DNA of 64,000 bases from Liquidambar formosana (GCA_039720395.1 CM077828.1:17024264-17088263), one strand, 5' to 3'; shown: positions 23,042-36,506, counted from the first letter of the stretch. Translations and numbers: made by a program. Notes: generated from the letters alone by a model not told the origin.

Positions 23042-25763
23042 GTGGCTGTCACATCCCATTTTTGTACCACCGTACTAGGGCTCATCATTTCATGCATGTT
23101 TTTGTTTTGTTTTTGAGTCTAGTCACTTGCATTAGTTTTCTAGAATCACAAGGACAATAGATATGAATTTTGGTTCAATTTGGAGTTGATCTTGAGAGAT
23201 AATAAGAGCTTTTGTGACTTGAGGGGCATAATCGTCTTTTAAGTCCCAAACTTTTCATTTGACCTTGAAATGATCTCCAAATTGTCAATTGGAGTTCATA
23301 TGGATGCATAAGAGGTATTTCTAGTGTCAATTTGATAAATCAATGGCTCGGGATTAAAATGGCTCGATGTAGTTCAAGTTGGTTAATTAACCCTTCTTTG
23401 GGTTAGCTCTAATTGACTCACAATTATCAACCAAATCTTTTCAAATTAACTTTAATTAGTCATCATTTTATCCCCAAAAGTGTTTTATGAAGCTCAATTT
23501 TGATATGGAAAGTATTTGGTTTGATCCTATGTGCATACCTATACTTAGCAAAGGTAGAGCATAGCGGTTAACCGCCTTGTTCAAACCTAACCATGCCCCT
23601 ATGGTTAGTGGTTTTCACCCTAAAATGTTCAAAAACATATTCCTCATCGAACCATGGTCGTTTTGGCTTTTGTTTCATCAAAATCGGAGTTCATTTGGCC
23701 CCTGAAACACTTCTAGAAGCATTAAGAGTCAAAATAGGAGAAAAATCCGAAGTGGGCTCGGGTGACCACCCAGACCCGGGTGGCTAGCCGCCTGGGCCCA
23801 GGTGGCTAGCCGCCCAGGCCCTGGTGGTTACCCGAGGCCACTTTCCTATTTGCTTTGTGTCTCCTTGCTGAAGCGGATTTCTCCCTATTTTGACGAACAA
23901 GGACTCTTTTGGACGGGTTTCCTTCTAATTTTTGGTAACTTCTGAGTTACTTAAGCCCCAAGGGGGTCTCTAATAGCCCTTGGATTAATTCTTAGGGTTT
24001 TAATCCCAGCCATTGGTTAATCCTTAGTAAACTCTATAAATACCCCCTATGCTTCAGCACAAGGGGAGCCACTTTATGCCTAAAAATCTAAGTGTTTGAG
24101 AGAGAATAAGAAAGAGAGACTTGAAGGAGAGCTGGAGTTCTTGCTGTAGCCTTAGAGAACATTGGTTCAAGACATCCATAAGAGGAAGAGAGAGTCTCTA
24201 CAGCAGCAAGGAAGCTTCTTCTTAAGGTATTCCTCCCTCTTCATTTATGCTGAATATGGATTTTCATATAGGATAGGCTTATTGCATGTTAAAGGTAGCT
24301 TTTTTATCATGTATTAACACTCTAGCTAGTTAATATACATGGAATATCTACTGTTTATCATGAGTTTAGCATGCTTTAGGGCTGTCCTATATGTTTTTAA
24401 GCATAGTTGTGATTCTTGTTCTCCCGTCGTCCTTGTTTTAGGATAGTGTCATTGCATGCTAGTGTTAGGGTTTCTTATCATGTTTTATTGCTTTAGTTAG
24501 TTAATATGCATGATTAGAGTCCTGTTTAGTTTTATGTTAGCATGTTTAGAGTTTGTCTTGTATGTTTTTAAGCATATTTGTGAGTTTAGGGTTTTAGAGT
24601 CTTTGTTTTATGTTAGTTTTCATACAGCATGATAAAGTAGGTCTTTTTATTGGTTTTTCTTCGTAGCTGCTGCGTATGTCTTACATATGGAGTAAATATG
24701 ATGTTTTGCATGCATGTTAGTTCATTCTAGGGTTTTTTATGCATAATATGGTTCTAGGATTGTGTTAGGGCTTATGAAAGTTTGCTGTTTCTGTTATTGG
24801 CATGTTTAGTGGATGATTTTAGGCCATAATACTATTCTGTCCAGATTTACATGTTAGTGTGTTTGCATGGTTTTGAGCACATGTAAGGGTGCAAATAGGT
24901 GTGGTAATTGTCCTATGGCAAATAGAGCTGCCAATGTTTGAAATAGCTAATGCTTGGAGTTATTGCGCTCAGGTAAGTGGGTGTGAAGGTGCCCTAATTC
25001 ACCTCTCTCCTTAATTCTTTCTCTTCTCCCTCTCTAGGGTCAGTTTTTAATACAAGTCTATGGTATAATCAAAGGTTTCCTTCAATAATAAATTCTGTTT
25101 TTTTATCAAGGTTTCCATTTTGTGGAAGTTTTCCTAAATTCAAACGTTGTTTATCCAACTCTTTTGATCAAATAAGGAGACCTAGGGTTTTTACCATAGG
25201 TTTATATTAGGACTTAACCCTAGTTCTAATCGAACTACGTGGACTTTGATCCATGTATTTCGTTGCATGGTACGTAGGCGCTCTTCATGAGGCTCAAGTC
25301 CGTTCTAGGATCCAAGTATCCTAGATTTCTTTCTTTCTTTCTTTTCTTCTTTTTATTTTCTGTTTTTATGTGCTTATTATGCATGGGTGGATGAATGAAA
25401 TATATGATACGCATGCAATTCTTGATGTGATATACTTGCTGATTTTTGTATAGAAAGATCTTAATTTAGCCCAAATAAACCGAGAGACCAAAAGGGTGAC
25501 ATGGGTGCCTATAGGCTTTGCCTAGAACCTTCCCATGTCATAACTTAGCCTCCGAATCCCCGATTTCTTTGGTTTCCAAAAGATTGTTTTCGCCTTTCCT
25601 TTTTAAATATGGAGTCATTCAAATTGTTTTGCTAAAACAAACTATTTTTAGGGTTTTCCTTGTTTCCTTTAAAAAATAAGGTGGCGACTCCTTTTTTCCT
25701 TTTCAAACAAAACTATTTCCTTTCCAATCCTTTGTGGGCCCAATTTCTGGGGTTCACAGTGGC
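23042..25763. mobile_element. Solo LTR, 2.7 kb, inserted in integrase sequence
   Basis: The solo LTR is 23047-25758 (2712 bp), starting TGTCACATCCC and ending GGGTTCACA. A perfect 5-bp target duplication GTGGC (23042-23046, 25759-25763) flanks it. Removing it restores the integrase reading on both sides. It has a TATA box TATAAATA (24035-24042) in plus orientation and no coding sequence. A GC-rich repeated motif GGTGGCTAGCCGCC lies near 23780-23815. It matches none of the other LTRs here. The remainder of the element was presumably lost by LTR-LTR recombination. Confidence 0.88.
24270..24610. repeat. Diverged tandem repeat inside the solo LTR, unit about 170 bp
   Basis: Unit 1 (24270-24439) and unit 2 (24440-24610) share AGGATAG..., TTATCATGT, TAGTTAATAT.CATG, TTAGCATG and TATGTTTTTAAGCATA in the same order. 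They lie just downstream of the TATA box, in the presumed leader. Confidence 0.75.
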
Positions 25764-26824
25764 CATATATGCAAAAGAATGCTATCAGGTATATGAGGAA
25801 ATGTCCGAAGTGTCAGATGTTTGCCGACAAGATACACCAGCCAGCTCAAGAGCTGCACCCCATATCTAGCCCGTAGCCTTTCGCGCAGTAGGGATTAGAT
25901 CTCGTGGGTTCGTTGCCCACAGCCTCAGGGAATAGGAAGTACTTGTTTATCGCAACTGACTACTTCACCAAATGGGTAGAAGCCATCGCACTTGCATCAA
26001 TTAAAGATTCTAATATTATTAAGTTCCTTTAGGAAAACATTATCACACGCTTTGGGATCCCAAGAGCTTTTGTATCAGATAATGGAACTCAGTTCGATAG
26101 CAAAAGGACCCGGGAATTCAGCACTGAACAAGGGATTCATTGGTGGTATTCTAATCCGAGCTATCCACAATGTAATGGCCAGGCATAGGCCATGAACAAG
26201 ATTATAGTCGCAGGGATAAAGAGAAGACTGGATAATGCGAAAGGGTCTTGGCCTGATGAACTATACTCCGTACTATGGACATATCGAACTACTCCAAGGA
26301 GGTCCACTGGGGAAATCCATTCTCAATGACCTATGGAATGGAAGCAGTTATACCAACGAAACTGGGTCTACCGGGTCTCAGGACTGAGTTGTATGATGCA
26401 GCAACAAATGATCAAATTTTGTCTCAAGATCTGGATCTGGCAGAGGAAAGAAGGGAAAGAGCTCGAATCAAAATGGCATCTTACCAACAGGAGCTGAAAA
26501 AATATTATAACCGAAGGATCAAATCAAGGGAGTTTAAAGTGGGAGAGTTAGTGCTCAGACAAGTTAACTCTGGAACTAGAAATCCTGCCGATGGGAAGCT
26601 CGGGGCAACATGGGAAGGTCCCTATGAGGTCATCCACGTCGGGGGCACAAGTTCGTACAAGTTAAAGAGCTTGGAGACTGGACAAGAACTGCCGAGATCA
26701 GTTAACGTGGCTAATTTGAGACTGTTTTATCATTAATGAAAGTTGTAATTACATGCAATGATTATTCAATACAAATTAAGATGTTATTCAGGGAGATTAT
26801 TGCTTATTTATCGTCTTGAATTAA

Positions 26825-27070
26825 AGGCACTTACCCAAGAATGGGTCGAAGTCACAAACTACCTAAGAACGGGCACAAGTCTTGCCCAAGAACGGGTCCA
26901 AGCAAAAACTGCCTAAGAATGGGCATAAGTCTTACCCAAGAACGGGTCCAAGCAAAAACTGCCTAAGAATGGGCTCAACTCTAAGACTTGCCCAGGAACG
27001 GGTCCAAGCAAAATTAGCCTAAGAATAGGCTCAACCTAACGGCATGCCCAGGGATGGGTCCAAGCAAACT
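26825..27070. repeat. Tandem repeat between pol and the antisense gene, older Tat element
   Basis: Imperfect units built from TTGCCCAAGAACGGGTCCAA and CTGCCTAAGAATGGGC alternate about four times. The same repeat family, in the same place, is at 43780-44090 in the younger Tat element. Confidence 0.85.
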
Positions 27071-27338
27071 ATGGTTAGAAAGCACTCAAGTCTATCGCTA
27101 TCCGAATTGGAATCCATAACAAAATCGAGTTTAATTAAGCCTGCTGATAAAACAGTAAACATATGGCAACAAAGGACTTCATCCCGAGGTCACAATCAAA
27201 CATAAAGCCAGCACAAAATAGAAAACAGATGTACATGATGAAGAAAAAGGTATATTTCATTCCAAGAAAAATATTACAATTGTCTGTACAAATTAGGGCA
27301 CCTAGCCACAAACAAGAAAAAGGAAAAACAAAACAAAA

Positions 27339-29971
27339 TCACTCCTTCCCCGAGTTCGCTGCAGCAGGATCAGCAACTTCAGATACTTGGGCCGGAGTGA
27401 CAGAGGTAGGAGGGGCCGCAGGAGCCTGAGGAGGATCAGGGATTGCTTCTGAGGAGTTCTCCGTTGCTGCGGCAGATTGGTCCCCGTTAGTAGTAGCCGG
27501 AGTCTCATCAGAGGTGCCAATGACCCTCTCGGCTTCAATGTTGGCATTAGGCTAGGATGTGACCTCGGGTTCGTTCTCCCCGGACTCATCCTCTTCTGCA
27601 ACCTCCACGTCGGCTTCCTCGATATTACCTCCCTCGGGGTCGTACTCCGGGGGTACATCCCTCCTTTCGAAAGGAATGCCAGCAATGCCAGGGAACTGGG
27701 CAGAGGCCAACTCGACCAAGGTTTCCCACGCAAATTTGTAGGTAACCTTAAGCTCACTGGCCAACTACCCAATAAGAGAATTCGTTACACTCTTCCTCTC
27801 GTCGGCTACTGCCTTCTCGACAGAAGCCTTATCCTTCTCCAGATCAGCCTCCAGGGCCGGCACCTTCCTTGCCAGGTCCCGCTTCTCCCATGCTAACTCG
27901 TCGCTGTTCTCCTTCGCCCTCTTCAACTCAACCTCCAGATCCGCATAGTCCTTCCTCGTGAGCTCGAGCTTGCTAATAGCGCTCTCTGCGTTGGACTAGT
28001 GAGTTTTGCACTCAGTCTTCCATTTTTCGATTTCAAACACAGCGGCATAGCAGTTCTTCTCTGATTCTTGCAACTTTTGCTCGAGCTCACTCCAGACCTT
28101 GGCGACCTCGATCTCTATTTTATTGTCTTCTTCGGCCAAGAGGTCGCCAGCTAGCAGGATCTGTTGGCAGTCCTGTAAAGACAGAATCGAGTTAAAAATG
28201 ACGTTGAAAGGTTGGAAAGATTACTGAAAAGATCATCAAGAAATGCACATCAAGATATACTCTGTACAGGCTAGTGAACCCGAACCGAATTAGCTCGGGG
28301 GCGGATCTCCTCCTGAAGTGCTCCATATCCACAGGGAGCCTCATAGGATTGCTCAAGTACTTGAAGTTGTAATCCACAGAGAAGGAGCTTGAAACAGCCT
28401 CATCTGTGGGTGTCGAGAACTGAGTATATCCAAACAAGGGAGTTAGTCAAGACGCACATTAGAAACTTATTAAAAGAAAAAGAAGAAAAAGTTTGAGAAA
28501 TCAGACGCTCACCTCGGGGAATCGGGCGACCACATCAGCTCTGCTGGTAGTACCCTCCCTAGTAGCAGAAGCAGCAAACGAACCTCCTTGCCCGTACCTC
28601 AAGACGGGAAGTTGCTGCTGGGGAGCTATGGGGGGAAAGGGCCACTTATTCTTAGGAGGTACCACCTGGGGGGCCTTACCCTTCCCCATGACCTCAGGCA
28701 CCTCGGGCCTGCCCACGCCCTGCTCCCTCATGGCACTCGACATGAGCTTACCACTATTGGGGTCAGTGGGCTTCTTGCCGGCATTCTGCCCTACGCCCTG
28801 GGCAGAGACAGCCTGGTTGGTCTTCTGCTGCTGCTGTTTTTGTTGCTACGGCTGCTTCTGCATAACAACTTTCTTTTCTTGGGCCTCCTTTTCGGCCGCC
28901 CTTCTCTTGGCAACCAGAGCCCTCAAGTTCATCCCGAAGTCTTTTTTGGCCCTCTAGTTGCCGGAGTCAGTTCTTTGTCTCTTTATCGGGGGGAATTAGA
29001 GTCCCTTCTCTCCATTGCTTGAGAGACAGTCTCCTCCGAACTGGAGCTCTCAATAACAAAGGGGGCACGGCGACCCGTCTTATCCAGGGCTCTAACTTCC
29101 TCAGCACCCTCTCCTTCAGCCCAGAGCCGGATCCCCTCTTCTTCTTCTTCTCTTTCTTCTTCTCCTCTCTCCACCTCTTGCTCCACCACGCGGGTTAGCT
29201 CGTCGTCAGGCTGCTCCCAGTGAGGCTAACTTGCCTTTCCGTAAGTCTGGTACCTCGCGTGGTAGTTGAGCAAGGTTTGGGCCGAGCAGCAGTGTCTAGA
29301 TGTCTTTCTTCCTCAGCTTGTCAGTAGGCTCGTTGGCGTGAGGAGCTGCTAGAAGGAAACAGGACATAAACATCAATATGAAATCTAATACCTATCTTGG
29401 GGCCATATAAAAACATAATAAGTATGAATCCCGCCAAGTGCTTACAGCAAGAGCCTTTCTCGCAAGGAATGATGGGGTCATCTGGTGGTAAAGTCCCATC
29501 CACAGGCCCGTATACGAAGATGACAAGGTCGTGAGCTCCAGGATTGGAATCTGGGATGTGTGTGACAAAGGGTTTTTTCTTGGGCTTGAGGGAAAGATAG
29601 TGGTCTGGTTTGTTTTTGAGGGTGCAGATTTTGTAGTGATGGAGTATCTCCCGCACTCCAATAGATGTCCCTAATATCTGGTCAAGGGCATAAACCCCCA
29701 GGACAATCCTAAAGGAGTTCAGCCCTACCTGAGTCGGGACTATGCTACAGTAGAGGAGGAAGTCATTGAGGAGGTCAGGAAATGGGACTCGAACTCCACC
29801 CTCTATGAACGCAGCAATGGGGATAGGGAGGCCTTTCTGGGCATTTGACCTATAGATGTCCTCCCTAGGCTCAGCAAAGCGGAAGCTAAACTTCCCATCT
29901 TCAAAGCCGTAGAAGGCTTTAAATTCTGCTATCCTTGCAGGGTTGTTCCTAATGTCATAAAAGGAAGACAT
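27339..29971 (-). pseudogene. Antisense gene of the older Tat element (PF04195-like plus coiled coil), broken
   Basis: It runs opposite to gag-pol, from ATG 29971 to TGA 27339-27341. The first exon encodes MSSFYDIR..., GFEDGKFSFRF, then IPIAAFIEGGVRVPFPDLL and LNSFRIVLGV, the pattern of Pfam PF04195 (described as a putative gypsy-type transposon protein; recalled from memory). A Pro/Glu/Gln-rich middle, a coiled-coil region and an acidic tail follow, separated by introns homologous to those at 40799-43464. Stops and frameshifts occur in the middle and coiled-coil exons. Function unknown. Confidence 0.75.
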
Positions 29972-30919
29972 CTGCCAAGTTGAAAGGGGAAGGTTAAATC
30001 CAAGAATAACTACCTATGCCCACATGCCCCAACCTGAACTTTCAAAGTCAAGTCTTGACAGGCATGCTATCCCTGTCTTGACAGACTCCAAAATTTTTCT
30101 AAGTGTCAGCTCGGGAAACATTAAACTCAGTGTTGGAAAAAGACAAAAAGAGGAGACCAATGGTCTCCGTCTTAAATTTACCCCGAGATGGAGCTTTCAA
30201 ACCCTAAAGGGCGGGAAAATTGGTATCTTGGTGATTTGCCCCAAAAACCAGAGGAAAACCCTAGGATCGCAAAACAAACCCTAAAAACAACACTAACAAC
30301 CCCAAGCAGAGAAAATAGAACCGTACAAACTGAAAAATAAGAGTAAAGAAAAAGTTATACCGTTGCTAGGATCAAACGGCGGTCAAAAAAGCAATCTTGT
30401 TGGAAAAGCAGGACGGCGCGATGCCAAGAGTCCTCGAAGAACCACTTCTGGAAAGATGAACGAAGCAGAAAGAGCCTCCCAATGAGGAACAGTGCCGGTA
30501 GAATGAATCGCAAGACAGTGACCAGGCACAAGACAGATCTTCTCCGACAAACAAACGGCACTTACAGTGGATTCCGATGAAAAAAGCGGTAAGCACGGAG
30601 TGTTTTTTATGAAGGCAGAAAGCAAAGAACAAAGAAAGTGAGGAGCGTAGAAGATAGAGAGAGAATGTAAAAGGTAAAGTAAACAGTGATTACCTTTCCC
30701 CCCCAAAGACATAATGCTTCTGCAACATTAAATGCAATGAACGACGGATGAGACAGCCCCAAGGCACATGACGTCAGCACCTTGGGATACGGAAGGGCGT
30801 AATCGTTTTCTGCCAACTAAGCCCTAGAAAGCCAAACGGCATAGGGGCACAGGGTAAAACATTTAGCAAAATAAAATTATGACAAGTCCCAACTCGGGAA
30901 TGTCATAATTGGGGCAAAT

Positions 30920-31204
30920 TGTGTGGAAATATCTCTGAACCGAGGATCCAACTCGGGATAGAAAGCTCAAACCAGAAACGCTGACACGTAGCAAAGGCAA
31001 TGCAACCAAGCCAATTACAACGCACGTGATCCACCCCCCCACGATTCAGTTCGGGCCAAAGAGTTAAACCACAATATTTGACACGTGGTTAATGTAACAC
31101 GGTGGGACCTGTTGCAAACCACATGATCCTTCAGCTCAAGGGCCTTACCTTCAGCTTGGGACATCTGTCCTATGACTCACACTACAATCCAAATCCTACT
31201 ATAG
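30920..31204 (+). repeat. 3-prime LTR of the older Tat element, first part
   Basis: Matches 17359-17643 of the 5-prime LTR. It is interrupted at TATAG (31200-31204), the target site of the chromovirus. Confidence 0.93.
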
Positions 31205-31636
31205 TGATGTAGGACATCCACACCAAGGTCACAATTCACAACACAATACTCACGATTAAATCAGCAAAGTAAAAGAAAGCAAGAAGAAGCAATAAAGAAG
31301 CAAGAAAGAAGCTAGAAAGAAGCTAGGGTTTTGCCTAGAACACAGCCCAAACGTGTAAGTTTTCTTTGATAATAATGAAGTGCCTCAAACCCTAATATTC
31401 AGAACCTTAAATAGGCCCATTACATCTGATTAAGGAAATAAGACATAATAATCAAAAAGGAAATCTAATAAACCAAATAAAATTAAAATAGTCTTAAAAA
31501 AAAGGTAATAAAATCTTCTAAAATCTTCTAGTTCTCCATCGTATCCAGCCATAAGGTCAACGGGTGTGCGGTCTGGCGACGTCGGCGGCGCTCGTACACC
31601 TGTGTGATCTGTGGTCGAGATCTAGTGTCCGCACCA
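31205..31636 (-). repeat. 3-prime LTR of the chromovirus
   Basis: 432 bp, equal in length to the other LTR. The stop codon of the chromodomain-bearing polyprotein (31528-31530) lies inside it. Confidence 0.95.
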
Positions 31637-34069
31637 ACTCCCCCAGGGTGAAGAAAACGCGACTCCGTCGCGTGTGGCTCCTGTCGACTCTGATAGTACT
31701 CCCATAAATCTGGATCAAGCCGCTGGAGATCATCACGGGTGATCCATGTGCAATCTGACTCAGGACGACCTCGCCAACGAACCAAGAAGCGCTGAAATCC
31801 ACCATCCCTAGTAGAAACAATTTGCTCATCCAAAATAGCATCAATAAAATCTTTTTGTGCTTGTGGAAAAGTGAGGGGTGGGCAAACAGGAACAATAGGA
31901 GTAGATGGGGGTTGGGAAGGGTCAACAAAAGGTTTATCAGGTATAGTTATGGGATCTTTATAAGCAACAAGGTCTTCAACATTAAAAGTAGAGCTAATCC
32001 CATAGTCAGATGGTAGGTCTATAACATAAGCATTTGGCCCAACCCGTGATAACACTTTAAATGCCACTACGAGCTTGCAATTTCCGAGCAGTTCCAGAAG
32101 ACAACCGCTCAGGCCTAACTCGAATCATAACATAGTCTCCAGTATTAAATTCTACATAGCGCCTACGTGAGTTAGCTTGTGTTTTATAATTTTCATTGCT
32201 TGCGTGAATGCGCTTACTAATCTCATTGTGCAAATCATGAACATGACGGGCAAATGCCTCAGCTGACTCAGAGGTCCTAACATGAGGAGACATAGGGAGG
32301 AGGTCTAAAGGTTTCCTAGGCTTGTAACCATGCACAACCTCAAACGGACTCATGCCTATAAACCTGTTGACAGAGCTATTGTATGCAAACTAAGCTGGGG
32401 GTAAAATAGAATCCCAATTCCTATTATTGTCACCTACCAAACTCCTCAAGAGGTTGCCTAAACTTCTATTAACAACTTCAGTTTGACCATCAGTTTGAGG
32501 ATAATAGGCGGTGGAGAATTTCAGCTTTGTGCCTAACAAATGCCAAAGTGTTTTCCAAAAGTAACTCATGAATTTGACATCCCTATCAGACACTATGGTT
32601 TTGGGAAGGCCATACAGCTTAACAATTACATTGAAGAACAATTTGGCAACATAGGAAGCATCAGCTGTCTTAGAGCAAGGGATGAAGTGAGCCATTTTAG
32701 AAAAACGATCCACGACCACAAGAATAGAATCATGTTTCCTAAAGGTACGTGGAAGACCTAGAACAAAATCTATGCTCACATCTTGCCATGGACAATCGGG
32801 CACGGGTAGTGGAGTGTAGAGGCCGGTATTCTGTTTCCTATGTTTTGCCAATTGACATGTACGGCATTGACTCACAATTTTGGCAACATCCCTCTTCAAA
32901 CTAGGCCAATAGAAGGTGCGCTCTACCTCTTCAATAGTTTTGTCTCGCCCAAAATGACCTGACAGACCGTCTGCATGTAATTCCCACAATATAAAGTCTC
33001 TCACTGAAGAACGTGGGATACACAATTTGTTACCATTGAACAGGTACCCATTCTGAAGAATAAATCCATCAACTTCAAGGGTCTGTTCATCTTGCAGGAC
33101 TTGATAAACATCGCCAAAGTCTGGGCATGACTCATATTCTTCTTTGAGGCGTTCAAACCCAGTGATTTGTACTTTCATCATGGAAAACAACAAAACACGA
33201 CGACTCAGGGCATCAGCTGCCTTATTTTCAACTCCGGATTGATGTTTGAGTATAAAGGTATAAGCTTGTAAAAACTCAACCCAGCGACCATGTCGAAAGT
33301 TTAACTTTTTCTGGGAGTTGATATATCTTAAAGCGTCATGATTAGAGTGAAGAATGAATTCTTTAGGCAGCAGGTAATGGCGCCAGTGCTTTAAGGACTG
33401 CACTACAGCATAGAATTCCTTATCATAGGTGGAGTACTTTTGTTTTGCCTCATTTAGCTTTTCACTAAAATAGGCAATTGGATGTTGTTCTTGGCTGAGC
33501 ACTCCTCCTATACCTAACCTAGACGCATCACACTCTACTTCAAACACCTTTGAGAAGTCTGGGAGGCGCATAACTGGCGCTTCAGTCATTCTCTTCTTAA
33601 TCTCTACAAAGGCCTTAGCGGCTGCTGTAGTCCATTGGAATTCCCCTTTCTTGAGACAATCAGTAATGAGGGTCATTATAGCACTGAACCCTTTGATAAA
33701 TCGACGGTAGAAAGTAGCGAGCCCATGGAAGCTTCGAATCTCATGGATATTCTTGGGCTCAGACCATTCTACTATCGCCTGTACCTTTTGTGGGTCAGCC
33801 GAGACTCCTTCAGAGGATACTACAAACCCTAAGAAGATAACACTAGTAGTGAAGAATGAACACTTCTTAAGATTGGCATATAAGTTGGCCTCTTGTAGGG
33901 CTTGACAAACTTGTGTGAGGTGGTCTAGGTGTTGCTCCTTGGTATTGCTATAGATGAGGATGTTATCGAAGTATACAACTAGAAATTTACCCATAAAAGG
34001 TCGAAGTACTTGTGTCATCACTCTCATAAAAGTACTAGGAGCATTGGATAACCCAAAAGGCATGACCAA
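31528..34069 (-). pseudogene. Chromovirus Pol, reverse transcriptase to chromodomain
   Basis: The largest open piece (32390-34069) covers the RT catalytic region, RNase H and integrase (HHCC zinc region; D, D and E of the core at IDFVLG, VSDRD and TDGQTEVVNR). The RT box reads YFDN where the family has YFDD. An RNase H Asp (normally TDH) reads SNH. A TAG at about 32390 replaces a Gln codon, and a frameshift lies near 32060. The last piece (31528-32067) carries the integrase C-terminus and a chromodomain (ILDEQIVSTRDGGFQRFLVRW, WI, then L..YYQSR). It ends with a basic tail encoded by the LTR (YERRRRRQT). Not functional. Confidence 0.9.
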
Positions 34070-36506
34070 CCATTCATAAAGACCATCCTTGGTTTTGAAG
34101 GCCGTTTTTCATTCGTCTCCTGGACGAATTCGAATTTGGTGGTAGCCACTTTTCAGATCTATCTTTGAGAAGATCGTAGCTCCGGCCATCATATCTAACA
34201 TATCGTCAAGCCTAGGGATTGGAAAACGGTATTTCACTGTAATCTTGTTGATTGCACGGCTATCCACACACATGCTCCATGATCCGTCTTTCTTGGGGGT
34301 TAGTAGTGCGGGTACAGCACATGGACTTAAACTTTCCTGAATAAATCCCTTTTCTCAAGAGTTCATCTACTTGCCTCTTCAACTCAACATGCTCTGTAGG
34401 ATTCATCCTATAGTGGGGCAAGTTTGGAAGTGTCGCTCCTGGAACAAAATCAATTGCGTGTTGAATGTCACGCATTGGTGGTAGTTGATCTGGGAGGTCC
34501 TCAGGGAAATGGTTTTGAAACTGATGAAGAACAGGGATAACTTCTTCAGGTGGTTCTTCATGAGTAATAGATGGGACTTCCTTGGCGACTAGGGCAAACA
34601 CAAGAGATCCTAGATTTGCTTCTTTCTCGATCTCTTTGGGGCTAATGATGTGTAAACCCTTTTCTCTACCCATTTCTTTCTTTTGACCTTTGTGACCTTT
34701 GTTGGTAGGTTTGGGCTGTAAAGGGTTAAGCTTGATTTTCTGCCCATTGAAGACAAACGAGCACGAATTAGAGCGACCATAAATGGTAACATCTAAATCG
34801 AAAAGCCATGGGCACCCTAAGATGATATGGCCTACATCCATGGGGACAACATCACACCATATTTGGTCCTTATAAGAAAGGAACTGAATAGGAATAAAGC
34901 ATCTTTCTTTAATAGCTATGGATGAGGTGTCAACCCAAGAGACATTGTAGGGACTAGGGTGGGGCATGGATTTTAAACCTAGACGAGAGACGAGGCTAGA
35001 TGAAACAGCGTTGATACAACTCCCACTATCTATGATCACCTTACAATCCTTTTCTCCGCACTTAATGTAGGTGTGGAAAATTGCAGTCCGTCTCCAATCA
35101 TCATTCTCCCTAGATTGCGCTAAGGCACACCTGACGACACCCATTGTGAGTTGATGACTAGAGTCAGTAAACTCATCATCGAGATCATCAATATGGTTTA
35201 TGTCAGGTTCATATATCTGCTCGTCCAACTCTTCTTCAGTTTCCTCATGATTTGGACCTTCTATATATAAGGTCTCTTTAGTGGGGCAACTGGAGGATAC
35301 ATGCCTGAAACCATGGCACTTGAAGCATTGGATGCGAGAATTTGGTCTGGGAGGGGCACTAATCACTTCTTTGCCCTTATTTGGTACGAAAGGGTTTGAT
35401 ACCTCTTTCGCAACTGGGGCAGGAGTAAGGTTGGGTCTAACCTGAGGATGATCGGCTGTTGTTCTAGGCACTGAAGTTGAAGGATAACGAAATGGGCTCC
35501 TAGTTTCAGTGCGCCTTGAGAATAGGGGCCTAGCAACTAGCTCATGATTTTGTACGAAGGTGTAGGCGTCGCTTAAATTTGAGATCTCACGTAAGACAAG
35601 TTCCTTTTGGAGGTCATCATTAAGACCGTTCCTAAACCTACTCAAAATCATACGCTCATCCTCAACCATGTCACATCGCATCATATACTCATCAAACTGG
35701 GCGATGTACTCAGTGACAGGTCGATTCCCTTACCTTATGTTATTCCATTGGTCGAGGAGGTTGCTTTGATATGATTGGGGCAAATATTTGTCTCTAAGTT
35801 TCTCTTTCATTTCCACCCAATCATTAATAGGAGGCTGGTGTTTTCGAGCGAGAAGGAGTTCAGTACTTTCCCAGAAAAGTTTAGCCTTACCAATAAGCTT
35901 CATTTTGGCAAACCTAACTCTCTGATCAGCTGACAACTCGTACCACTCAAAGAAGTGGTCCATCTCTCGGATCCAATCAGTGAAGGCCTTTGGGTCGAGT
36001 CGACCATCAAAAGTAGGCGCTTCAACTTTGATTGTTCCCCTAACTCTATCATCAGGATCTCTAAAGTCCCTATAATCAGCATAATGCCGATTAGGATTTT
36101 GCTCATGACCTCTATGAGGTGGCCTAGGGTGTGCTCTATCTGTATTGCCAATCACGATTCCTGACTGGCGTTGATCGCCTTCTAGGGAAGCGACAATTTT
36201 TGTCACCGAAGCTTCTAATAACTCAAATCGAGCGTCAGTCCTGGCACGCTCCTCAGCAAGCTGAGAATCAAACTTGGTGTACAAATCTTGGAGAAGTTTC
36301 CCTAGGGAGTCCTCTTGACTCGATCCCATGGTTAACTGACACTCAGGACTTGATATAACACGACCACTACGTAAGTGCATGCGAAGATGTACTAGGTATG
36401 GGGTGCTACAATGAAACAAGGATCCTACGAGGTAGCTAAATGCACTGAGATTAGGGCAAGCAATTTCAGCAAGCAATTTGACTTTTTTTTTTTTTTTTAA
36501 ACTCAC
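34070..36506 (-). pseudogene. Chromovirus Gag, protease and start of reverse transcriptase
   Basis: Gag starts at one of the Met codons within 36506-36330 (M..RSGRVISS is a likely real start). It has the Gag core (FDGRLDPKAFTDWI, WVEMKEKLRDKYLP), then a CX2CX4HX4C zinc knuckle (CFKCHGFRHVSSSC). A protease with VIIDSGS follows, then the beginning of RT. A TAA at 35730-35732 replaces a Gln codon in Gag, and the same frame continues after it. A frameshift near 34325 and a Trp-to-TGA change near 34110 separate this from the rest of Pol. Confidence 0.88.

Larger units (their letters stand above)
18094..26736 (+). pseudogene. Tat-type Gag-Pol polyprotein, decayed
   Basis: The order is Gag (ATG 18094; pieces to about 19855, ending in a CX2HX4HX4C knuckle), protease (VDNGAS about 20190), reverse transcriptase (20888-21751, YVDD intact), degenerate first RNase H, second RNase H (22311-22680) and integrase (zinc region about 22950-23040 and 25765-25870; catalytic core and C-terminal part to TAA 26736). 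Many stops and several frameshifts break it. Compared with the younger element, most stops are CAG/CAA to TAG/TAA or CGA to TGA. The 2.7-kb solo LTR 23047-25758 splits the integrase at its zinc region, and the coding pattern resumes directly after it. Not functional. Confidence 0.9.

Noticed and set aside
25676..25692. TGGCGACTCC inside the solo LTR as a primer-binding site (which would mean internal sequence is present)
   Set aside because: No LTR-type CA end precedes it. The GTGGC target duplication and the restored integrase reading place the end at 25758.
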